This document shows positions 52,671-60,619 of a DNA stretch of 64,000 bases, one piece after another. Under the pieces are notes generated by a model. That model saw nothing but the letters and a program-made list of their open reading frames with translations, was not told the origin of the DNA and searched no databases. The first letter of the stretch is position 1. Every line of letters starts with the position of its first letter. The position numbers and the translations under genes were made by a program. The DNA comes from JASHVB01 sp036489395 (lineage in GTDB: Bacteria > Pseudomonadota > Alphaproteobacteria > Acetobacterales > Acetobacteraceae), in contig DASXFW010000120.1 in the NCBI GenBank assembly GCA_036489395.1, positions 20,842-84,841 of the forward strand, given 5' to 3'.

Positions 52671-53081
52671 TCAATGGCCCCCGGCGGGAAGTTCGGCAAG
52701 TTCGATCAGCACGTTGCCGGTGGACGCGGGATCGAGGAATGCGATGCGCGCACCGCCGTGGCCGATGCGCGGCGTTTCATCGCGCAGCTTCACGCCCTTC
52801 GCCTTCAATTCGACCAAGGCACCGTCGATGTCTTCCACTTCGAAGCAAATGTGGAAAAGTCCGGTCCCCTTTTCGCTGATCCATTGCGTGACGCCGGACT
52901 CCGGCCCCTGCCCTTCGAGCAATTCAATATAAGTCTGCCCCACCGGCAGCATCGCCAGCCGGGTCTGTCCAATTTGTTCCTCATATTCCAGCGGAATGCC
53001 GAACGTATCCTTCAGCAGCCCGATCGACTGCTTCAACGAGTCGACGGCGATCGCGATGTGTTCCACGCGCTTGATCTTCAT
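52671..53081 (-). CDS. VOC-family epimerase (methylmalonyl-CoA epimerase-like)
   Basis: 136 aa vicinal-oxygen-chelate protein. VEHIAIAV at the start supplies the first His ligand, LFHICFEVEDIDGAL the second, and a Glu in VLIELAE the last. It resembles methylmalonyl-CoA epimerase, which acts on propionyl-CoA-derived intermediates. ATG 53081 has AAGGAG 8 bases upstream. Co-oriented with the sulfurtransferase (1-bp gap) and SDR (13-bp gap). Confidence 0.88.
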   Translation of the reverse strand: MKIKRVEHIAIAVDSLKQSIGLLKDTFGIPLEYEEQIGQTRLAMLPVGQTYIELLEGQGPESGVTQWISEKGTGLFHICFEVEDIDGALVELKAKGVKLRDETPRIGHGGARIAFLDPASTGNVLIELAELPAGGH

Positions 53082-53094
53082 GGCCGTCACTCCT

Positions 53095-53841
53095 TCAGGA
53101 AATCGTTACGCCACTGTCCACCGGATAGACATGACCGGTGACCATGCGGGATTCGTCGGATGCCAGGAACACCGCCATGTGGGCGATGTCGGTCGGCTCA
53201 ATCAGCCCGAGCAAGTGCGATTTCGCCAGCTTGTCGATTGCCGCATTGCCGGCCATCAGCTTCCGAACACGGTCGGTCATCGTCGCAGACGGCGCGATGG
53301 CATTCACCCGCACGCGCTGCGGCGCAAATTCCACCGCCATCGAGCGGGTGATCGCCGAAATGCCGCCTTTCGCCGCAGTGTAACAATCACGGCCGGCAAT
53401 GCCCATCAGCGCCACGTTCGACGACATGTTGACGACGGAACCGCCGCCGGAACGGATGATCTCCGGAATGCCCACGCGGCAGCCGAGGAACGTGCCGAAC
53501 AAATCCAGCCGAATGGCGCGCCAAAATTCCTCGATCGGCGCCTCGACCACATTGTTGTCGTGTGGCGTGGAACCGCCGGCATTGTTGTGCAGCACATGCA
53601 AGCCGCCGAACGTCTGCACCGCGGCGTGGATGGCGGCGCGCAGGCTGTCCTCGTCCGTGACATCCGTTCTGATGGCAATCGCGTCGTTGCCGGCGAGATG
53701 CGCGGTCTCTTCACCGGCAATCTGGTCGATATCCGCAATTACGACGCGCGCGCCTTCACGCGCGAACAGTACGGCGGCTTCGCGGCCAATGCCGGCGCCG
53801 CCACCGGTGATGAACGCAACCTTGCCTCTTAGTCTTTTCAT
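53095..53841 (-). CDS. Short-chain dehydrogenase/reductase (SDR)
   Basis: 248 aa. Cofactor loop FITGGGAGIGREAA, NNAG in VLHNNAGGS, catalytic Ser in NMSSNVAL and YxxxK in CYTAAKGGIS. IADID after strand 2 suggests NAD preference. The ATG at 53841 is clear. It begins 19 bp after the small secreted protein gene and ends 13 bp before the epimerase gene. Confidence 0.93.
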   Translation of the reverse strand: MKRLRGKVAFITGGGAGIGREAAVLFAREGARVVIADIDQIAGEETAHLAGNDAIAIRTDVTDEDSLRAAIHAAVQTFGGLHVLHNNAGGSTPHDNNVVEAPIEEFWRAIRLDLFGTFLGCRVGIPEIIRSGGGSVVNMSSNVALMGIAGRDCYTAAKGGISAITRSMAVEFAPQRVRVNAIAPSATMTDRVRKLMAGNAAIDKLAKSHLLGLIEPTDIAHMAVFLASDESRMVTGHVYPVDSGVTIS

Positions 53842-53860
53842 GCAAGCCCTCCCCCGGCCC

Positions 53861-54109
53861 TTATCTTATGTTCACCTTGTCAGGCGAAAGGTTGTGGCAC
53901 TGCCAGGTCGGTTGCCCATCCACCGCCATAAAGTTGCACCGCAGGAGCGTGCTGCCCTTTTGAATTATGAACGCATTCTCGTGTTCCAGCCAGAACCTGA
54001 CCTCCCAGCCGTCGCGCAGATAACCACCCAGCGTGGCGGGATCCGCCGCGGAAGAAGGCCGCACCGCCATTGCGGTCAGCAGAATCGCGATGGCCAGCCT
54101 GGCGATCAA
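53861..54109 (-). CDS. Small secreted protein, 82 aa
   Basis: The signal peptide IARLAIAILLTAMAVRPSSAA is followed by a short mature domain with two Cys (LLRCNFMAV and TWQCHNLS), which could form a disulfide. It starts with a TTG that overlaps the VWA gene stop as TTGA, so it is translationally coupled. Not recognised as a family. Its place between the MoxR/VWA module and the dehydrogenases suggests it belongs to the same process. Confidence 0.7.
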   Translation of the reverse strand: MIARLAIAILLTAMAVRPSSAADPATLGGYLRDGWEVRFWLEHENAFIIQKGSTLLRCNFMAVDGQPTWQCHNLSPDKVNIR

Positions 54110-55284
54110 TGGCTCAGCTCGCGTGTCATGTCGTCGATGCCGTTCACCGTCAGCGGGAACATGCGCCCGCCGATCGCATCGCGCATCATCTGGATCGACC
54201 GCACGTGTCCCCAGCTTCGCTGCGGTGTCGGGTTCAGCCAGGCCGAGCGGCGGTAATGCGATGTCAGCCGTTCCAGCCAGGCGGTGCCGGCTTCCTCGTT
54301 CCAATGTTCGACGGAACCGCCTGGCATGGTGATCTCGTACGGGCTCATCGCCGCATCGCCAACAAAGATCAGCTTGTAGTCAGGTCCGTAAGTTCGCAGC
54401 ACCTGCCAGGTGGAAACCACTTCCTCGTGGCGGCGGCGGTTATGCTTCCACAGCTTCTCGTAGGGACAGTTGTGAAAGTAGTAGTATTCCAGGTGCTTGA
54501 ACTCGGAACGCGCGGCAGAGAACAATTCCTCGGACAGCTTGACGTAATCGTCCATCGAACCGCCGACATCCAGGCAAAGCAGCACTTTCACCGTGTTGTG
54601 CCGCTCCGGCACCATCTTCAAATCCAGCGATCCAGCATTGTTGGCGGTGGACCGGATGGTATCCGGCAGATCGAGTTCCGTCGCAGCACCTTGCCGCGCG
54701 AAACGTCGCAGCCGGCGCAGCGCCAGCTTCATCCCGCGCGTTCCGAGCTCCACCGTATCGTCCAGATCGCGGAAATCGCGCCGATCCCATACCTTCACCG
54801 CACGGCGATGCCGCGTTTCGTGCTGGCCGACGCGCACGCCTTCCGGGTTATAACCATAGGCGCCGAACGGCGACGTGCCGGCCGTGCCGATCCACTTGGA
54901 TCCGCCCTGATGCCGGCCCTTTTGTTCCGCCAGAAGCTCGCGCAGCCGGTCCATCAGCGCCTCGAAGCCACCCAACGCGTCGATCTTGGCCATCTCCTCC
55001 GGAGTCAGCAGCTTTTCCGCCAGCTTGCGCAGCCACTCCTCCGGCAGATCGCGCGACAGCACGCCCTCGGCCGGTTCCAGCCCTTTAAAGCACTCGGCAA
55101 ACACCCGATCGAAGCGGTCCAGGAACCGCTCATCCTTCACCAGCGCCGAGCGGCTGAGATAATAGAAATCATCCACACTGTAATCCGCCACGCCGGCCTT
55201 CATCGCACCGAGCAATGTCAGGTACTCGGTGATCGACGTATTCAGCCCCGCATTACGCAGCGCCAGAATGAAGTTCGCAAACAT
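54106..55284 (-). CDS. VWA-domain protein (module 2, CoxE/YehP-like)
   Basis: 392 aa. The N-terminal helical region has FILALRNAGLNTSITEYLTLL, a linker GRHQGGSKWIGTAGTSPFGA follows, and then the VWA domain. The MIDAS reads DVGGSMD (Asp239), with Gly in place of the first Ser of DxSxS, in contrast to module 1. ATG 55284 overlaps the ATPase stop as TGATG; the GTG one codon earlier is less likely. Partner of the adjacent MoxR ATPase. Confidence 0.92.
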   Translation of the reverse strand: MFANFILALRNAGLNTSITEYLTLLGAMKAGVADYSVDDFYYLSRSALVKDERFLDRFDRVFAECFKGLEPAEGVLSRDLPEEWLRKLAEKLLTPEEMAKIDALGGFEALMDRLRELLAEQKGRHQGGSKWIGTAGTSPFGAYGYNPEGVRVGQHETRHRRAVKVWDRRDFRDLDDTVELGTRGMKLALRRLRRFARQGAATELDLPDTIRSTANNAGSLDLKMVPERHNTVKVLLCLDVGGSMDDYVKLSEELFSAARSEFKHLEYYYFHNCPYEKLWKHNRRRHEEVVSTWQVLRTYGPDYKLIFVGDAAMSPYEITMPGGSVEHWNEEAGTAWLERLTSHYRRSAWLNPTPQRSWGHVRSIQMMRDAIGGRMFPLTVNGIDDMTRELSH

Positions 55285-56144
55285 CACCCACCACGCCGTG
55301 CCAAAAACGCCAACCGTTCGAACAAGTGCACATCCTGCTCATTTTTCAACAATGCGCCATACAAAGGCGGGATGACCAGGTGCTTCTCGTTGGTGCGCAG
55401 TGCCTCGACCGGGAGATCCTCCACCATCAGCAGCTTCAGCCAGTCCAGCAATTCCGACGTGGCGGGCTTCTTCTTCAGACCCGGTACTTCGCGAACCTGG
55501 AAGAACACGTTCATCGCCTCGCGCGCCAGGTCCTTGCGAATGTCGGGATAGTGCGCGTGGACGATCAGTTCCATCGTGTCGCGGTCGGGGAAGCGGATGT
55601 AGTGGAAGAAGCAGCGACGCAGGAAAGCGTCCGGCAGTTCCTTCTCATTGTTCGAGGTGATGATGACGATCGGCCGGCGCTTCGCCACCACCGTCTGCCG
55701 TGTCTCGTAAACGAAGAACTGCATCCGATCGAGTTCCAGTAACAGGTCGTTGGGAAACTCGATGTCGGCCTTGTCCACTTCGTCAATCAGCACCACCACC
55801 GGCTCGTCGGCATCGAACGCGTCCCACAGCTTGCCGCGCACGATGTAATTGCCGATGTCGTGCACCCGCGGATCGCCGAGCTGCCCGTCGCGCAGCCGAG
55901 ACACCGCATCGTATTCGTACAGCCCCTGCTGCGCCTTGGTGGTGGACTTGATGTGCCACTCGATCAGCGGATGGCCCAGCGCCTGCGCCACCTCGTACGC
56001 CAGCACAGTCTTGCCGGTACCCGGCTCGCCCTTCACCAACAGCGGCCGCTGCAGCGTCACCGAGGCATTGACCGCGACCTCCAGATCGCGAGACGCAATA
56101 TACCGCTCCGTACTCCTGAAACCCGCCACTCTCTGCTCCTGCAC
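55284..56144 (-). CDS. MoxR-family AAA+ ATPase (module 2)
   Basis: 286 aa. Walker A GEPGTGKTV (Lys45), Walker B VVLIDEVDKAD, sensor IIITSNNEKELPDAF with the arginine-finger region FLRRCFFHYIRFP. GTG 56144 (VQEQRVAGF) has GGGGGG about 8 bases upstream; the frame to 56225 has no support. First gene of the leftward eight-gene run that ends at 50767. Confidence 0.92.
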   Translation of the reverse strand: MQEQRVAGFRSTERYIASRDLEVAVNASVTLQRPLLVKGEPGTGKTVLAYEVAQALGHPLIEWHIKSTTKAQQGLYEYDAVSRLRDGQLGDPRVHDIGNYIVRGKLWDAFDADEPVVVLIDEVDKADIEFPNDLLLELDRMQFFVYETRQTVVAKRRPIVIITSNNEKELPDAFLRRCFFHYIRFPDRDTMELIVHAHYPDIRKDLAREAMNVFFQVREVPGLKKKPATSELLDWLKLLMVEDLPVEALRTNEKHLVIPPLYGALLKNEQDVHLFERLAFLARRGG

Positions 56145-56196
56145 CGCTGGTCCCCCCGATTGTCGGGGCCAGCGGCGCAGGCCGCAAGCCCGTCCG

Positions 56197-59100
56197 TTAC
56201 GCCCGCTTGCGACGGCGCGCGGCAAGCATCCCCGCCAGACCGGTCAGCAGCAGCGCGACCGACGCCGGTTCCGGCGCCGGATCGGCGATAAGCTCGCCGC
56301 CGTCGGCAAGGTCGTAGGTCCGGCCATCCAGATACGCGTTCTCCCCGTCGAGCGAATTATAATAGATGTTCAACCCGTCGCCCGCGATATTGGTAACGTC
56401 ATCGCCGTAAATCACCGCACCGGCCAGCCCCTCGACATAGAGCGCAAGCGCGTTGCTCGACGTCAGCCCATCCTCCAGGCTGAGCGTATTGCCCAACGCG
56501 ACGCTCAGGGTGCCCCAGGCAAAGTTGTTGTGATATCCGTTCGTGGTCACCCCAAGGTCACCGCCGGCAAGCCCCACGACGTGGTTCGTACTGGACCCGC
56601 TGATTAACTCGAGCGTGGCACCCGATGTGTTCCATGCGGTGTTCTGCGTGCTGGCGTTGATGAAGTTGCCGCCGACGTTGTACAGGTCGCCGTTCGACGC
56701 CTGGATCACGCCCGACGTGCCGATACTCAGGTTGTTGAACGTCTGGACCGACGGATCGCTGGCGTAGGTTCCGTTGTTGGTGAACGTGCCGCCGAAGGTT
56801 GCGGTCGTGCCGCTAACCGCGAATGTTCCGTCGTTGGTCACGTTGCCGCCGACGGCCAGGCTGCCTCCGGTCTGCGTAATGATCGTGCTGGTGCCAACCG
56901 ACATGGTGCCGCCGATCTGGTTGGTGCCGCTCAGCGCCAGGGTGCCGCCACCGGTCGTGTTCAGGCTGCCGGCGCCGGTATCCGTGATGTTGCCGCTGAA
57001 GCTGGAGGTCTGGTGGGCGGTCTGCTGCACGGTCAGCGCGTTGCCATTGAGTTGCACGCCCGTCGTATTGCCGGCAACGCTATTCAACCCCTTCACCGTG
57101 TTGGCCGCTCCCAGCGCCAGGTTTGCGGTCGCACCGCCGCCCACCGTGCCCAGGGTGACGCCGCTGCTGGTCGCCACCGTGTTGACGGCACCCAGCGTCA
57201 GCGTGCCGGCCTCGACGGTCGTCGCGCCGGTATAGAGCTGCGCATTGGTCATGGTGACATTGCCAGCGTTCTCGTGGCCGCTGGTGCTGTCCGCTTTCAC
57301 GAAGCTGCCCGGCTGGCTCGGGCCCGGCGTGCCGCCATCTTCGAGGCCCGGCGCGCCGTCGCTCATGATCGCGGTGAAGTTGCCTGACGTAGTCTGATCC
57401 AGCACCAACGTGCCGCCGGCATTGGCGATCGTCTGGTTCGCGGCGGACGACAGGTTGGCGGTGGTGGCGAGGAGCGTGGTGCCAAGCTCGAGCGTCGTGC
57501 CTCCGGTGTAGGTGTTGCCGGTACCGATAAGCTGCAGGATGCCCGATTCGACATGCACCAGGCCGCCGCCGGTGATGTTGCTGGCGAACGCGCCGGAGCC
57601 GCCCTGCAGGGTCTGCAACTCGGTGCCGCTGCTCAACGAGATGGCGTTGGCGTTTTCGATGGTGTTGGTGGACAGCCGCAATTGCCCGCCATTCACCACA
57701 ATCGTGCTGCCCGCATTCAGATCGACCTGTTTGGAACTACCGTTGGAAAGATCCAGCAAGCCGCTGCCGTTCTTGGTGATCGCTCCGGCCGTTCCCGTCG
57801 AGCCGCTGTCGTTGATGGTGCTGGACAAGGTGGAAGATAGATTGTTGCTATCGCCGATGATCAGTCGGGTCCCGGCGCCGCTCAGGGTGACGGTGCTGTT
57901 ATTGCCGGCGCTATTCAGCGATGAAAACGTATTGGTGGCGTTGATCTGCAGGATCGCGGCAGACGGATGGCTCTTCACATCCTCCAGGGTCACATTGCTG
58001 TTGCCTGTCAGCGCGTTGGCCGTGTTCAGGATGAGCGTGCCTGAATCGACCACCGTCGCACCCGTGTCGGCCGAACCGTCATTCAATTGCAGCGAGCCGG
58101 AGCCGGACAGGGTCAGCCCGCCGCCGCCGGTGATGGCGGAGGAAATGATGTTGGTGCCCTTGGCGTAGATCACGCCCTCGCTGCTGCCGAACGCCACCGT
58201 GCCGCCGGTGATGGTTGCGGAGCCGCCATCCATGATCAGCCCTGCTGCAGCCGCGCCATCACCCAGCGTCAGGATGTTGGTGCCGGTCAGCGAGACCGTC
58301 TTGCCGTCCTCGATATCCAGCGCATAGGCCGCGCCGTTACCGGTCAGCGCGTCGCTGCTGCCGATCTGCACCAGTTCGGCCGCTGTGGCGCTGGGCTTGA
58401 GGCTCGTCGCCGCAGCGGTCGCTGCGGCATAGCCGTTCGCGCCGTAGGTCGCGAAACTATAGGGGTTGGACGACGCACCCAGTCCGTTGTCGATAATCAT
58501 CCACGGCGCGACCATGCCGTTGGTCACCGTGGTCGAAGCGCCGGAAGAAAATACCTTCTCTGTCGTGCCGAGAACGCCCGCGACCGTGCCTGGATTGCTG
58601 CTGATCGGGTCCAGGAACAACGTTGCGTTGCCGGTGCGGGTGATGCCGTTGGTCAGCGCCACCGAGGTGTCGGCGTTGGCTCCCGCGCCCGATCCGGCGG
58701 TCACCGACAGGGTCGCGGTGGCGCCGATGCTCATGGAGCCAAAGGCGACGGAACCGGCGGTGCTGCCGGAGTTGATCACCGCCAGGGTGCGCTGCGTGTC
58801 GGTCAGGCTGCCGGCGAACGAGGTCGTGAAGCCGTTGGTGTCGTATGTGCTGCCGCTCTGAAGGACCAGGCTACGCACAGAGGAGAACGAGGCTCCGGCC
58901 TTGAAGACGCCGCCGTTGAGGTCGATCTGGCCGATTTCCGACGTGGTGCTGCCGCCAACACTGGCGCCGCCAGGGTTGACGACAGCGCCCATCGCCGCGT
59001 CGCTGGAAACCTCCAGCGTGCCGTTGGTGATCACCAGATTCCCATAAAAATTCGGATTGCTGCCGCTGCTCGGCGCCAGGATCAGGGTGCCACTGCCCGT

Positions 59101-60489
59101 GTTATCGTTGAGCGTTAGCGCCGCAAGCCCGTCCTCGCCCAGGCCATAGGAGGCGATGTTGCCGGTCAGCGTGACAGTGTTGCCGTTGGTGTCGAAATTG
59201 GCTTGCTCCTGACCGATGGCGATGTTGCGCGCCGTGGCGAAGCTGCTGCCGAAGCGCAGCGTGCCGTTACCCTCGGTCAGACTGTCGAACACGATGCCGT
59301 TCGACGCCTGCACTGTGCTGGCGACGTTGTTCGGGTCGATCGTCCCGCCTGTCGGGGCGGCGCCGAGCGCGGCGTCGGTCGCGGCAACCAGTGTGCCGGC
59401 GTAAATCGTGGTGCCGCCGGTATAGGTGTTGCTGCCGGACAAGGTCACCGTGCTGCCGTTGTCGGCACCAAGCTGCATGACGAAGCCAGGGGTGGTTGGT
59501 TGAATCGTGACCCCATCGTCCACGTAGCCGTTCATGCCGTGGAAGGAAGCCTGTGCGGCCGTAAGCGTGCCGGTAACGCTGCCATCCAACGCGCCGCCCG
59601 CGAGCGTCGCGTTGCTGATTGTCGTCGTGATGTTGATGCTGTCACCGGTGGGCAGGATATAGCCGGGCAGCTTGTTGACGGCGATTGTGCCGTAGCCCGG
59701 CAGGGTGGTCGTGTTGCTGCCGTTCTGCGACCACGCCGCGACGGCGTTGACGTCAGCCGGTGTCAGATACGCCAGTCCCGTACCGTTGGCGGCAGTCGCG
59801 TTGCGATACGCATCGGCCCAGACGAAATCCGAGAACGTGGCGGAGGTCTTGTCGAACGAGACACCAGCGGGCCCCTTGTTCTTAAGCGCCTGGAACTCGA
59901 CGCCGCGATAGGGATCGTTGGTCAGGCCGGACAGGCTGGTCGGGATCGGCGACAGCGGGTTGCCGGATACCGGCGCAAGGCTCTCCAGCATACCGTCATT
60001 GAGGGGATAAACCTGCGCGTTCGCCTGCAGCGCGGCGAGGAACTGGGCGGGCGTATCGTTCGCGTAATTGGCGGCGACGTTCACATAGACCGTCGGGTCG
60101 GAGGCGCCGTAGATCGAGTCTTGCAATGACGTGAACGAATGGTGGCCGTTGATCTGGTACAACTGGCCGCCCGGGCCGATGACCACCGGTTCGACCGATT
60201 CCAGCAGGGTGGTCTGCAACTGCGACGACGGCACAAGGTTCCAGTCCGCGGTCTTCTTCGCCACCTCGGAGAAGCCGACGTTGAACTGCGTGGGGCTCAG
60301 TTGGTCCACCGGAATTGCGTAGAGAGAGAAGATTCCCGGTTGGATGCCCTGGATTTGACTGGCGGTCAGTGAATCGTAAGAGGTGAATTCGTCCGCTGGC
60401 ACCTGCGCGTGCGCGCCGCCGGCCATCGATACCACAACGGCCATCGCCGCTACTGCCGTAAGGCAGCGCGCCGTCATCCCACCCAACAT
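56197..60489 (-). CDS. Large PEP-CTERM protein with autotransporter-type beta repeats
   Basis: 1430 aa. A signal peptide ends GGAHA|QVP. Residues about 30-320 are a unique N-terminal domain. Many PATR-type beta-strand repeats then follow (for example GSNTYTGGTTIYAGTLVAA and NGTLEVSSDAAMGA), forming a right-handed beta-helix. The C-terminus carries the sorting signal: PEP in PAPEPASVALLL, a hydrophobic helix, and RRRKRA. There is no autotransporter barrel. It should be processed by XrtA and anchored in or released to the exopolysaccharide matrix. ATG 60489 has GGGGGAAGCAGG upstream. Confidence 0.93.
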   Translation of the reverse strand: MLGGMTARCLTAVAAMAVVVSMAGGAHAQVPADEFTSYDSLTASQIQGIQPGIFSLYAIPVDQLSPTQFNVGFSEVAKKTADWNLVPSSQLQTTLLESVEPVVIGPGGQLYQINGHHSFTSLQDSIYGASDPTVYVNVAANYANDTPAQFLAALQANAQVYPLNDGMLESLAPVSGNPLSPIPTSLSGLTNDPYRGVEFQALKNKGPAGVSFDKTSATFSDFVWADAYRNATAANGTGLAYLTPADVNAVAAWSQNGSNTTTLPGYGTIAVNKLPGYILPTGDSINITTTISNATLAGGALDGSVTGTLTAAQASFHGMNGYVDDGVTIQPTTPGFVMQLGADNGSTVTLSGSNTYTGGTTIYAGTLVAATDAALGAAPTGGTIDPNNVASTVQASNGIVFDSLTEGNGTLRFGSSFATARNIAIGQEQANFDTNGNTVTLTGNIASYGLGEDGLAALTLNDNTGSGTLILAPSSGSNPNFYGNLVITNGTLEVSSDAAMGAVVNPGGASVGGSTTSEIGQIDLNGGVFKAGASFSSVRSLVLQSGSTYDTNGFTTSFAGSLTDTQRTLAVINSGSTAGSVAFGSMSIGATATLSVTAGSGAGANADTSVALTNGITRTGNATLFLDPISSNPGTVAGVLGTTEKVFSSGASTTVTNGMVAPWMIIDNGLGASSNPYSFATYGANGYAAATAAATSLKPSATAAELVQIGSSDALTGNGAAYALDIEDGKTVSLTGTNILTLGDGAAAAGLIMDGGSATITGGTVAFGSSEGVIYAKGTNIISSAITGGGGLTLSGSGSLQLNDGSADTGATVVDSGTLILNTANALTGNSNVTLEDVKSHPSAAILQINATNTFSSLNSAGNNSTVTLSGAGTRLIIGDSNNLSSTLSSTINDSGSTGTAGAITKNGSGLLDLSNGSSKQVDLNAGSTIVVNGGQLRLSTNTIENANAISLSSGTELQTLQGGSGAFASNITGGGLVHVESGILQLIGTGNTYTGGTTLELGTTLLATTANLSSAANQTIANAGGTLVLDQTTSGNFTAIMSDGAPGLEDGGTPGPSQPGSFVKADSTSGHENAGNVTMTNAQLYTGATTVEAGTLTLGAVNTVATSSGVTLGTVGGGATANLALGAANTVKGLNSVAGNTTGVQLNGNALTVQQTAHQTSSFSGNITDTGAGSLNTTGGGTLALSGTNQIGGTMSVGTSTIITQTGGSLAVGGNVTNDGTFAVSGTTATFGGTFTNNGTYASDPSVQTFNNLSIGTSGVIQASNGDLYNVGGNFINASTQNTAWNTSGATLELISGSSTNHVVGLAGGDLGVTTNGYHNNFAWGTLSVALGNTLSLEDGLTSSNALALYVEGLAGAVIYGDDVTNIAGDGLNIYYNSLDGENAYLDGRTYDLADGGELIADPAPEPASVALLLTGLAGMLAARRRKRA

Positions 60490-60579
60490 CCTGCTTCCCC
60501 CAAACCTGCCATGCGTTGCCGGCCGCCGATCGGCAGCCGGAACGCGCTGCGGAATACCTACACGCGCGAAATCAATTCG

Positions 60580-60590
60580 ATTGTGACAAT
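60580..60590. promoter_or_regulatory. Short palindrome upstream of the PEP-CTERM gene
   Basis: ATTGTGACAAT, a perfect 5+1+5 inverted repeat in an AT-rich patch about 90 bp before the start codon. It could be an operator for a regulator such as PrsR. No clear sigma-54 element was found by eye nearby. Confidence 0.25.
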
Positions 60591-60619
60591 TCCATTATCC
60601 TGCAACGAAACGCTGAGGC

